A model generated the notes under the pieces. It made no database searches. It had not been told where the DNA came from and was given only the letters and a program-made list of their open reading frames with translations. Of a DNA stretch of 64,000 nucleotides, positions 17,247 to 24,785 are shown piece after piece. Within the stretch, counting starts at the first letter, position 1, and each line of letters opens with the position of its first letter. The stretch spans positions 1 to 64,000 of the forward strand of contig JAVFAS010000004.1 of NCBI GenBank assembly GCA_034002405.1. The letters are read 5' to 3'. Made by a program: the position numbers and the translations under genes. This DNA is from SZUA-365 sp034002405. GTDB taxonomy: Bacteria; Bacteroidota; Ignavibacteria; SZUA-365.

Positions 17247-17477
17247 CTATACCTCGTCGAAATCCAGGGTCTCGAACACGCCGTCCGAGCGCAACCGTAA
17301 CTCCTTGATGCGTGTCTGGGCTTCCGACAGATCCCTAACACACTTCTCGACGATTTCAATCCCCTCGGCGTAGAGTTTCATGCTCTCCTCCAGGGGAGTC
17401 TCCTCCGCGTCAAGCAGCCGCACGATTTCATTGAGACGCGTGATCGATGATTCGTACGTTTCGGTTTTCTTGCTCAT
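17247..17477 (-). CDS. xseB: Exodeoxyribonuclease VII small subunit
   Basis: 76 aa from the ATG at 17477, which has GGAGG just upstream; the longer open frame would run into xseA. The sequence is an acidic two-helix protein with Y-E-S-S-I-T-R-L-N-E-I-V and the conserved L-E-E-S-M-K-L-Y-A-E-G-I pattern of XseB. It binds the XseA catalytic subunit; the complex degrades single-stranded DNA to acid-soluble oligonucleotides in the cytoplasm. The gene lies 16 bases after xseA. Confidence 0.93.
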   Translation of the reverse strand: MSKKTETYESSITRLNEIVRLLDAEETPLEESMKLYAEGIEIVEKCVRDLSEAQTRIKELRLRSDGVFETLDFDEV

Positions 17478-17493
17478 GAGCCTCCGCGCATTC

Positions 17494-18723
17494 CTATTGT
17501 GCCTGGGATGAGTTGTCCGCCATGGAAACGCCACCGACCGTCGCATCGGCGCTGCCATCACGAAGGCGCAGGGTCACCCGCGCGCCGGTTTCCAGCTGTG
17601 TGATACTGCGCACCGGAATCCCGTCGCGCGAAAGCAGCGCCGCGCCGCGCTGGAAGAATCGTTCCGGATCGTGCGTCGCGAGACGCTCGCGCAACAGCGC
17701 GGTGGCATGCAGACGCTTCTCATGGGCGCGCTCGACGTCACGATGCAGACGCTCGGCCCGGTCGTCCAGCAACTGCATCGCACCGCGCAGGCGTCCACCA
17801 AGACGTGAGAATGCCCGGTCGGTCAGCATCGTGCGAAGCCGTTGCATGCGCGCGCGCATCGTGAAATCTACGAATTTCCCCGCCGTCATTGCAATGTGTT
17901 CCAATTGCCCCAACATTTCCTCCCGCGTCCGCACGACAAGCTCGCCCGCCACGGATGGAGTTGCCGCGCGAACGTCGGCCACGAAATCGGCGATCGTGAA
18001 ATCCACTTCGTGTCCGACCGCGCTGACGACGGGGATCGCGGAACGCGCGATCGCACGAGCGACGATCTCCTCGTTGAATGCCCAGAGATCCTCGATCGAC
18101 CCCCCGCCTCTTCCCGTGATGATGAGGTCGGCTTCATCGTGCGCATTGCAGAGATCGATGGCGGAAGCGATCTGCTCGGCCGCGCCGGGACCCTGAACCA
18201 GGACAGGGACGAGGAGAATCTGCACGGCGGGATTTCGCCGGTGAATCACGCTGATCATGTCGCGAACCGCGGCACCCGTCGGTGAGGTGACCACGGCAAT
18301 CACATCCGGGTATGGTGGAAGCGGCTTTTTCCGCGCGTCGTCGAACAGCCCTTCATCGTACAGGCGACGCTTGAGTTTTTCGAAGGCCGCCTGCAGGGCT
18401 CCCTCGCCGCGTGGTTGGATATCGGATACGATGATCTGGTAATTCCCGCGCGGTTCATACACTGTAAGCCGTCCGCGGCACACGACCTCCATTCCGTTCT
18501 GGGGACGGAAGGACGTGCCCAGCGTGTTACCGCGAAACATTACCGCCGAGAGCTGCGCCGAGGCGTCCTTGAGTGTGAAATACCAGTGGCCGGAACCATG
18601 TCTCGTGAAATTCGAGATTTCCCCGGTTACGACGATCTCCGGGAATGCATCCTCGAGCAACCCCTTGATGCGTCGCGTGAGCTGGCTCACGGTAAACACG
18701 GTGGCAGTATCCGTTTGCATCAT
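17494..18723 (-). CDS. xseA: Exodeoxyribonuclease VII large subunit
   Basis: 409 aa. The N-terminal OB fold (about residues 8-105) has V-T-G-E-I-S-N and G-H-W-Y-F-T-L-K-D-A, which bind single-stranded DNA. The catalytic domain carries V-T-S-P-T-G-A-A-V-R-D near residue 145 and G-R-G-G-G-S-I-E-D-L-W-A-F-N-E near residue 204. A coiled-coil region follows that binds XseB. The first ATG at 18723 overlaps the nadB stop as ATGA; the neighbouring ATG at 18720 is also possible. The last residues are rich in polar amino acids and look variable. Confidence 0.95.
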   Translation of the reverse strand: MMQTDTATVFTVSQLTRRIKGLLEDAFPEIVVTGEISNFTRHGSGHWYFTLKDASAQLSAVMFRGNTLGTSFRPQNGMEVVCRGRLTVYEPRGNYQIIVSDIQPRGEGALQAAFEKLKRRLYDEGLFDDARKKPLPPYPDVIAVVTSPTGAAVRDMISVIHRRNPAVQILLVPVLVQGPGAAEQIASAIDLCNAHDEADLIITGRGGGSIEDLWAFNEEIVARAIARSAIPVVSAVGHEVDFTIADFVADVRAATPSVAGELVVRTREEMLGQLEHIAMTAGKFVDFTMRARMQRLRTMLTDRAFSRLGGRLRGAMQLLDDRAERLHRDVERAHEKRLHATALLRERLATHDPERFFQRGAALLSRDGIPVRSITQLETGARVTLRLRDGSADATVGGVSMADNSSQAQ

Positions 18724-20366
18724 GATCCTTCCGGTGAGATCTCGGATTTCATTCCCTGATCGAATATGGAAATGATGGTGTCGCGTTGCTGCAGCGCGGG
18801 ATCGGATGCCGGATAGTCGGTGGTGTGATGCAGGCCACGGCTTTCCTTACGCCGCATCGCACACTCGATAATCAGCCGTCCGAGCAAGGTAATGTTCCGC
18901 AGCTGAATCAGTCCTTCCGAAACACGCGTGCGTTTGTAGAAATCCTCCACCTCGGCCGCAAGCAATTCGATCCGCCGGCGTGCGCGCTGGAGGCGAAGAT
19001 CCGATCGCACGATCCCGACATAATCCCACATCAACGTACGGACTTCCCGGCGGTTGTGCGAAACCAACACCCATTCCTCGGGATTGTCCGTTCCTGAATC
19101 ATCCCACTCCACGATGTCGTCAACCGGCGGCGGCGATGCCGCGCATTCGAGGATCGTCGACGCCGCCCTGTTCGCGAATACCAGGGCTTCGAGCAGGGAA
19201 TTGCTCGCCAGACGATTGGCCCCGTGCAGTCCGGTCATCGCGCTTTCCCCGGCGACATACAGTGAACGGATGTTCGAGCGGCCATATGCATCGGAGAGAA
19301 TGCCCCCACAGGTATAATGTGCCGCGGGAACCACGGGAATTAAATCGCTTGTGATGTCGATGTTTACATCCATGCATCTCTGGTAGATACTGGGAAAGGA
19401 CGATCGCACGGCATCGGCATCGAGATGGCGGAGATCGAGATACACGCACTCGTCACCGCTGCGTTTCAACTCCGCGTCGATCGCGCGCGCGACAATATCC
19501 CGCGGGGCGAGTTCCATTCGCTTGTCGTGCTTTTCCATGAAGCGCTCCCCTGCCCGGGTACGGAGCACGGCGCCGAAACCACGCACCGCTTCGGAGATCA
19601 GGAATGATCGGGCCTGCGGATGATACAGTGTTGTCGGATGGAACTGGATGAATTCCATGTTGGCCACGCGCGCGCCCGCACGATAGGCCATGGCAATCCC
19701 GTCACCCGTGGCGATTTCGGGGTTCGTTGTATGCAGGTAAACCTGCCCGCAACCTCCCGCGGTGATGACCGTGTGCTCGGCGAGAAAGCGTTCGACCATG
19801 CCGGTGGTTTTATCCAGGACATACGCGCCCCAGCAATGGATGTCGTCGGGCGAGAAGGAACGCCGGCCCCGGAGATTGTGCTGCGTGATCAGATCGATGG
19901 CGATGTGATCTTCGTAAATGGTGACGTTCGGGTGCTGCCGCACCGTTTCGACCAGGACGCGCTCGACCTCGCGTCCGGTGAAGTCACGCGCATGCACGAT
20001 GCGATGACGGGAATGTCCGCCTTCGCGGCCGAGGTCGAGCCGCTGCTCGTCCTTCCGCGTAAAGCCGACACCGAGTGCGAGGAGATCGGAAACAAGCGCG
20101 GGGCCTTCCTGTACGACAATTTCCACGATATCCCGGTGACAGAGGCCGGCTCCCGCCGTAAGCGTGTCGTCGATGTGGAGCTGGAACGAATCATCCCCAC
20201 CAAACACGGAAGCGATGCCGCCCTGGGCATAGTTGGTGTTCGATTCGACGGTCTCCTTCTTCGTCACGAGCGCGACGCGCCGGTGCCGGGCGACCCTGAG
20301 CGTGAAAAACAATCCGGCGATGCCACTGCCGATGACGAGAATGTCTGAATGATGGATACGTGACAT
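18720..20366 (-). CDS. nadB: L-aspartate oxidase
   Basis: 548 aa. G-S-G-I-A-G-L at residues 13-19 is the dinucleotide-binding loop for FAD; S-N-T-N-Y-A-Q-G-G-I-A near residue 42 and H-Y-T-C-G-G-I near residue 360 are hallmarks of the succinate dehydrogenase/L-aspartate oxidase family. The F-H-P-T region near residue 245 fits L-aspartate oxidase. It oxidises aspartate to iminoaspartate for NAD synthesis. GGAG lies eight bases before the ATG. NadA and NadC are not in the window. A fumarate reductase flavoprotein is the alternative, made less likely by the E-S-A-M-T-G-L-H-G-A-N-R-L-A-S-N segment. Confidence 0.94.
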   Translation of the reverse strand: MSRIHHSDILVIGSGIAGLFFTLRVARHRRVALVTKKETVESNTNYAQGGIASVFGGDDSFQLHIDDTLTAGAGLCHRDIVEIVVQEGPALVSDLLALGVGFTRKDEQRLDLGREGGHSRHRIVHARDFTGREVERVLVETVRQHPNVTIYEDHIAIDLITQHNLRGRRSFSPDDIHCWGAYVLDKTTGMVERFLAEHTVITAGGCGQVYLHTTNPEIATGDGIAMAYRAGARVANMEFIQFHPTTLYHPQARSFLISEAVRGFGAVLRTRAGERFMEKHDKRMELAPRDIVARAIDAELKRSGDECVYLDLRHLDADAVRSSFPSIYQRCMDVNIDITSDLIPVVPAAHYTCGGILSDAYGRSNIRSLYVAGESAMTGLHGANRLASNSLLEALVFANRAASTILECAASPPPVDDIVEWDDSGTDNPEEWVLVSHNRREVRTLMWDYVGIVRSDLRLQRARRRIELLAAEVEDFYKRTRVSEGLIQLRNITLLGRLIIECAMRRKESRGLHHTTDYPASDPALQQRDTIISIFDQGMKSEISPEGS

Positions 20367-20380
20367 GGAGAGAACTCCGG

Positions 20381-21574
20381 TCAGAGGTGGAGCGATGCCT
20401 GCCAGTCCGCGAATGCGTTCCGGAGATGGATGAGCGCCTCATCCACATGCGCGGCGGTGATGATGAGAGGGGGAAGCAATCGGATGACACGCGCGCGGGT
20501 GATGTTGATGAGCAGTCCGGCGCGCAGGCAATGATCCAGGACGAAGGATGCGGACTGCGTGCACGCGATCCCCTGCATGCATCCGCGTCCTCGAACTTCG
20601 GATATCAGCATCGGATACTCTGCTGCCAGGTCGCGCAGGCCGCGCTGCAGCCGGGCTCCCATGCGCGCGGCATTTTCCATGACACCTTGCGCGAGTGTTT
20701 CCATGACGGCCGCACCCGCCGCACAGGCGACTGGATTTCCCCCGAAGGTACTGCCATGTCCGCCAACGCCAAAGACATCCGCGAGCTCCGCGCGCACGAG
20801 CACGCCACCGAGCGGCAATCCGCCACCCAGCGATTTGGCGAGCGTGACGATATCGGGTGCCAGCTCGAAATGTTCGCAGGCGAGCATGCGTCCGGTGCGG
20901 CCCATGCCGGTTTGGATTTCATCCGCGACGAGCAGCACACCGAATTTCTCCTGCACGCCACGCAGCGCGTTCGCGAACGCACCGGTCATGGGCTGGACAC
21001 CACCCTCCCCCTGCACCGGTTCGAACACAATCGCCGCGGTACGCGGTCCCACTGCCGCATGCAGCGCCTCGACATCGTTGAAGGGAAGGATGCGGCAGCC
21101 GTCGAGGAAGGGCCCGAATCCCTCACGGTACCCGGCAGTATCCATCATCGAGAGCCCCGCCATCGTTCGGCCGTGGAAGGCGTCGCGAAAGGAAAGGATT
21201 TCGAAACGATCGTTCCCCGCTGACCAGCGACGAATCAACTTGAAGGCGGATTCCATCGTTTCGGCACCGCTGTTGGCGAAGTACACGCGGGAAAATCCGG
21301 TGGCCGCGCGCAGGCGCTCCGCGAGAACGATCTGGGGTTCCTGGGGAAACAGATTCGACAGATGCAGGTAGCGTCCGATCTGGGCGCGGATCGCGTTCAG
21401 GATCGCGGGATGACCGTACCCGAGGCCGTTGACGGCGAGGCCGCCAAAAAAGTCGAGGAAGCGGCGGCCATCGGCACTGATCAGATACACGCCATCCCCG
21501 CGTTCGATTTCGATCGGAAGACGGGAATAGGTGTGGAGGATGGACTCCTGATCGCGTTCGAACAGCGTGCTCAT
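20381..21574 (-). CDS. argD: Class III aminotransferase, acetylornithine aminotransferase-like
   Basis: 397 aa. D-E-I-Q-T-G at residues 218-223 and T-L-A-K-S-L-G-G-G with the PLP-binding Lys247 are the class III signature; F-A-N-S-G-A-E near residue 99 binds the cofactor phosphate, and A-F-H-G-R-T near residue 132 is typical of the ArgD/GabT group. It transfers an amino group between ornithine-type substrates and 2-oxoglutarate. The start overlaps the coaE stop (ATGA) and nadB follows 14 bases after its end. No other arginine genes are present, so ornithine aminotransferase or another omega-amino acid aminotransferase cannot be excluded. Confidence 0.8.
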   Translation of the reverse strand: MSTLFERDQESILHTYSRLPIEIERGDGVYLISADGRRFLDFFGGLAVNGLGYGHPAILNAIRAQIGRYLHLSNLFPQEPQIVLAERLRAATGFSRVYFANSGAETMESAFKLIRRWSAGNDRFEILSFRDAFHGRTMAGLSMMDTAGYREGFGPFLDGCRILPFNDVEALHAAVGPRTAAIVFEPVQGEGGVQPMTGAFANALRGVQEKFGVLLVADEIQTGMGRTGRMLACEHFELAPDIVTLAKSLGGGLPLGGVLVRAELADVFGVGGHGSTFGGNPVACAAGAAVMETLAQGVMENAARMGARLQRGLRDLAAEYPMLISEVRGRGCMQGIACTQSASFVLDHCLRAGLLINITRARVIRLLPPLIITAAHVDEALIHLRNAFADWQASLHL

Positions 21575-22203
21575 GACGTGGGTCTCTTGCCGAGTCGTGT
21601 AAGAATGAGCAGGATCGTGGTCGTGGCCGTGCGTAGTTCGTCGATTCCCTTGTCATTGCGAATCGTGAAGTCCGCCAACGCGGCCTTGTGCTCAGGCGGG
21701 AGCTGGTTTCGCATCCGGGCCTCGGCGGTCTCGCGGTCGCACGCGTCCCGCGCCATGACGCGGGTGATGGCGGTGTCCGTGTCGCTCAGCACCGCGACGG
21801 TGTAATCGAATTCCTCCTCGATTCCTGCTTCGAAAATCAAGGCCGATTCGACGAAGACCAGACGATGTCCCGCGATATGCCGGTCCGCGGCCATCGTGCG
21901 AATCCGGGCAATCGTCGGGGGATGCACGATGGCGTTGAGTCGTGCCAGTTGTGTTTCGGAGGAGAAGACCGTGTCGGCGAGGGTGCGGCGATCGATGGTG
22001 CCGTCGGGATGCAAGATCCGCGGACCAAAGGCAGCAACGAGCGCGGCGCGCACGGCCGCGTCCTCGTCCATGATTGCCCGCGCGATGCTGTCGGCATCGA
22101 GCACGGGATGGTGTTGTCTGATCATCTCGGCCGCCGTACTCTTGCCGGCGCCGATGCTGCCCGTCAAACCGATCAGAAGCGGGCTCAGCCCGTGTGTGTT
22201 CAT
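21571..22203 (-). CDS. coaE: Dephospho-CoA kinase
   Basis: 210 aa. The P-loop G-S-I-G-A-G-K-S lies at residues 15-22, followed by D-A-D-S-I-A-R near residue 36 and the R-H..R-x-x-x-Q/R lid region near residue 145. H-P near residue 93 belongs to the conserved I-V-H-P motif. The enzyme phosphorylates the 3'-hydroxyl of dephospho-CoA, the last step of coenzyme A synthesis. The stop overlaps the argD start by four bases. It lies 22 bases downstream of rny. Confidence 0.95.
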   Translation of the reverse strand: MNTHGLSPLLIGLTGSIGAGKSTAAEMIRQHHPVLDADSIARAIMDEDAAVRAALVAAFGPRILHPDGTIDRRTLADTVFSSETQLARLNAIVHPPTIARIRTMAADRHIAGHRLVFVESALIFEAGIEEEFDYTVAVLSDTDTAITRVMARDACDRETAEARMRNQLPPEHKAALADFTIRNDKGIDELRTATTTILLILTRLGKRPTS

Positions 22204-22225
22204 TCCTGCCGCCGCGTCCTGTGCG

Positions 22226-23794
22226 TCACTTCGCGTAGGCGATGGCGCGCTTCTCCCGGATGACCGTCACCTTGATCTGGCCGGGATACTCCATCTCGTT
22301 CTGGATCTTCTCCGCGATGTCGGTGGCGAGCTGATCGGCGAGGGTGTCGTCGATGCGATCGTGTTCCACCATCACGCGCACTTCCCGCCCGGCCTGGATC
22401 GCATAGGTCTTCGCCACTCCTTCAAAGCCGGTCGCGATGGTCTCGAGCTTTTCGAGGCGCTTGACGTAGCCTTCGAGCGACTCCCGCCGCGCACCGGGAC
22501 GCGCGCCGCTGATCGCATCGGCGGCCTGGACGAGTGGCGCGTATGGCGACTCCATCGGGATATCGTCGTGATGCGATCCGATGGCATTGATGATGATCGG
22601 ATGTTCGCGGAATTTCTTCGCAAGCTCCATGCCGAGCAGTGCATGCGGTCCTTCGATATTCCGGTCGAGCGTCTTCCCGATGTCGTGCAGCATGCCGGCA
22701 CGCGTCGCGATTTTCGGGTCGAGTCCGAGTTCCGCGGCCATGATCCCGCAGAGCCAGCCGACCTCGACCGAATGCTGGAGGAGGTTCTGCCCATAGCTCG
22801 AGCGGAACTTCATCTTGCCGACGAGCTTTTTGATTTCGTTGTGTGCGTTATGAATGCCGACGTCGAGCAGGGTGTTTTCTCCGACGCGGAAGATTTCTTC
22901 CTCGAGGTCCTTGCGCACTTTCTCCACCACCTCCTCGATACGCGCGGGGTGAATCCGTCCGTCCGCCATGAGTGTCTCGAGCGCGATGCGAGCCACCTCG
23001 CGACGGAACGGATCGAAGCCGGAGAGAATGACGGCTTCCGGGGTGTCATCCACGATGACATCGATGCCGGTGGCGGCTTCGAAGGCGCGGATATTCCGAC
23101 CTTCGCGTCCGATGATGCGGCCTTTCATGTCCTCGCTGGCGAGATTGAGCACGCTGACGGTGGTCTCGACGCTGTGGTCCGACGCTGTGCGCTGGATCGC
23201 CTGGAGAATAACGCGCTGGGCTTCTTTCTTCGCGGTCGATTTCATTTCATCGCGGATTTCCTTCAGCTGCTGGGCGGCCTGCAGTTTCGCGTCATTGGTC
23301 ATGTTTTCGATCAGCAGATTGCGCGCGTCGTCGCGGGACATTCCCGAGACCCGCTCGAGGCGTTCGGTCTGTTCGGCGATGATGTGACTCACGCGTTCGA
23401 TCCGATCCTCCAAGTCCTTTTCCCGCTCCTGCATCCGAGTCTCCGCCTGTTTGATCGCGGCTTCTTTTTTCGTCAGCAGTTCGAAGCGCCCATCAATTCC
23501 TTCTTCCTTTTCCGTCAGCTGTTTTTCGCGGGCATGGATCTTGTTGCGTTGGCGGTTGAGTTCCTTTTCATAATCCTGTTTCTTGCGGAACCACTCGTCC
23601 TTGACTTCGAGCAGTTTTTCCTTCTTGATATGTTCCGCTTCCTTCTCCGCGGCATCGATGATCTCGCGCGCCCGCTCCTCCGCGACAGAAATTTTATTCT
23701 GTCCCATGCGGGAGGCGATGTACCATCCGAGGAAAAGAAAGATGGCACTCAGTCCGATGATGGACGGGAGCAGCCAGGAGAGTTCTACGTTCAT
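22226..23794 (-). CDS. rny: Ribonuclease Y
   Basis: 522 aa. An N-terminal membrane anchor (residues ~5-27) is followed by a long charged coiled coil (about 30-205), a KH RNA-binding domain containing G-R-I-I-G-R-E-G-R-N-I near residue 230, and an HD domain with M-L-H-D-I-G-K (H370, D371). This is the full RNase Y layout. The enzyme is a membrane-bound endoribonuclease that starts mRNA decay. GGAGG precedes the ATG by ten bases. The gene follows the probable 6S RNA and zapA, an arrangement reported from several Bacteroidota. Confidence 0.97.
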   Translation of the reverse strand: MNVELSWLLPSIIGLSAIFLFLGWYIASRMGQNKISVAEERAREIIDAAEKEAEHIKKEKLLEVKDEWFRKKQDYEKELNRQRNKIHAREKQLTEKEEGIDGRFELLTKKEAAIKQAETRMQEREKDLEDRIERVSHIIAEQTERLERVSGMSRDDARNLLIENMTNDAKLQAAQQLKEIRDEMKSTAKKEAQRVILQAIQRTASDHSVETTVSVLNLASEDMKGRIIGREGRNIRAFEAATGIDVIVDDTPEAVILSGFDPFRREVARIALETLMADGRIHPARIEEVVEKVRKDLEEEIFRVGENTLLDVGIHNAHNEIKKLVGKMKFRSSYGQNLLQHSVEVGWLCGIMAAELGLDPKIATRAGMLHDIGKTLDRNIEGPHALLGMELAKKFREHPIIINAIGSHHDDIPMESPYAPLVQAADAISGARPGARRESLEGYVKRLEKLETIATGFEGVAKTYAIQAGREVRVMVEHDRIDDTLADQLATDIAEKIQNEMEYPGQIKVTVIREKRAIAYAK

Positions 23795-23809
23795 TCTCGG
23801 TTATCCTCC

Positions 23810-23832
23810 GTAATAAAAAAGTACCGCACTAC
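23810..23832 (-). terminator. 3' end of the probable 6S RNA (T-run after closing stem)
   Basis: On the - strand the final GTAGTGCGGT arm of the closing helix is followed directly by AC and TTTTTT (23820-23815). The stem plus T-run can act as an intrinsic terminator, although rny begins only 16 bases further on and its GGAGG lies just after the run, so partial readthrough into rny is likely. Confidence 0.5.
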
Positions 23833-24032
23833 CCGGCAGCCGGTGGTGGGAAAAAAGAACCCAGCCTAGACACAGTGGGTAAATGCCTTCACATCTCTTG
23901 CTTCCACTGTCACCCGCCGGAGCGGATGAATCACGAGGATCGAGGCCTGCAATTGATGGTAAGAGTCAGATTCCCGGGTAAAAAGTGTTGGTTCTTTTTA
24001 ACGTGGCCGGTTGCCGGATTGTAGTGCGGTGC
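23821..24032 (-). ncRNA. ssrS: Probable 6S RNA
   Basis: The 250-base gap between zapA and rny folds as one long rod. ACCGCACTAC (24030-24021) pairs exactly with GTAGTGCGGT (23832-23823), the helix continues through CCGGCAACCGG/CCGGCTGCCGG with one mismatch, and AAAAAGAACC pairs with GGTTCTTTTT further in, leaving a large central bubble and an inner ACAGTGG/CCACTGT stem. This closing helix plus central bubble is the open-promoter mimic of 6S RNA, which binds the housekeeping RNA polymerase. The neighbourhood next to zapA also fits. A run of six T follows the 3' arm. Ends are estimated from the pairing; a covariance-model search was not run. Confidence 0.75.
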
Positions 24033-24047
24033 TTCTCTGTCGCGATG

Positions 24048-24335
24048 TTACTGCCTGTCCAACGCCCCGTCAAGTAACTGGGTGATGGACCGGAGTTCCT
24101 GCTCCACTTTTCTCGTCAGTTGTTTCGATTCTTCTTTTTCATGGGAAAGTTCCTCGGTGACATTCAGCGCCGCGAGCACCGCCAGCGTCGTGGGCGGCTG
24201 GTCAGGAATCTGCGTGTGGAGATCGTGCATCATCCTGTCGAGCTGCTCCGCGGCGTGGATGGTCAGGTTCTCGTCGTCCACCCGCAAGGGGTATTCGGTG
24301 CCGTATATGCGAACGCGTATGCTCCGAGCTTCCAT
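24048..24335 (-). CDS. zapA: Cell division protein ZapA
   Basis: 95 aa, the usual ZapA length. The N-terminal strand pattern I-R-V-R-I-Y-G-T-E-Y-P-L-R and the D-D-E-N-L-T-I-H-A-A-E-Q-L-D segment match ZapA; a C-terminal amphipathic coiled coil (about residues 55-90) allows tetramerisation. ZapA bundles FtsZ protofilaments and stabilises the Z ring. The ATG has no clear Shine-Dalgarno. The coiled-coil gene lies 60 bases upstream and the probable 6S RNA starts about 15 bases after the stop. Confidence 0.88.
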   Translation of the reverse strand: MEARSIRVRIYGTEYPLRVDDENLTIHAAEQLDRMMHDLHTQIPDQPPTTLAVLAALNVTEELSHEKEESKQLTRKVEQELRSITQLLDGALDRQ

Positions 24336-24390
24336 GATCAGTCTGAATTTGTTCTGTGAGATTCTACAATCGATCCGTCGTTGCCACTGT

Positions 24391-24398
24391 CAAAGTTA
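24391..24398 (-). promoter_or_regulatory. Possible -7 element upstream of zapA
   Basis: TAACTTTG on the - strand matches the TAnnTTTG -7 consensus of Bacteroidota primary-sigma promoters and would give a leader of about 50 bases to zapA. No convincing TTG is seen 19-20 bases upstream, so this rests on one eight-base match and is tentative. Confidence 0.25.
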
Positions 24399-24755
24399 CC
24401 TGGGTGACCCGAGATGCGCGGTGATGCGTGTGATCAAGTCATCGATCTGACGTTCCAGGGCCTCTCGTTCGTGAGCCGAAAGATATAAAAGTCCGTCTCC
24501 AACGTCAACAGACGCCGGCGTCCCCACCTGTTCCCGCAAATCGGCGATCAGATGGTCCTTCTCCGCCAGCTGTGCCTCGAATGCACGTTGCGCGGCTTCC
24601 ATTTCCTCGATCCGTTTGCCGAGCGACGCGTTTTCCTCACGCAAGCGTGTGATCAGGTCGACGGCCTGCTGCGCGCGATCCCAGATACCCTGCAGGGCCA
24701 CCTGGATGACATTCTGCATCGTTCCGCTGTGGAGAGGCATTTCCTGATTGTTCAT
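24396..24755 (-). CDS. Small coiled-coil protein of unknown function between pheT and zapA
   Basis: 119 aa from the ATG at 24755; a GTG at 24764 would add three residues. Residues ~22-72 form a heptad-rich coiled coil (L-I-T-R-L-R-E-E-N, L-G-K-R-I-E-E-M-E, L-A-E-K-D-H-L-I), then a Gly-Asp-Gly loop and a C-terminal helix S-A-H-E-R-E-A-L-E-R-Q-I-D-D-L. It is not recognised as a named family. The layout and the position directly before zapA suggest a division- or envelope-associated partner, perhaps ZapB-like, but there is no motif to prove that. The gap to pheT is about 30 bases. Confidence 0.65.
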   Translation of the reverse strand: MNNQEMPLHSGTMQNVIQVALQGIWDRAQQAVDLITRLREENASLGKRIEEMEAAQRAFEAQLAEKDHLIADLREQVGTPASVDVGDGLLYLSAHEREALERQIDDLITRITAHLGSPR

Positions 24756-24785
24756 GTCCGTCACCGGTCTGGTGGTACGAAACGC

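Noticed and set aside
21896..23869. A 657-codon open frame on the + strand opposite rny and coaE
   Set aside because: Both opposite-strand genes are unmistakable RNase Y and dephospho-CoA kinase. The + frame is an artefact of GC-rich codon use, with no domain or ribosome binding site.
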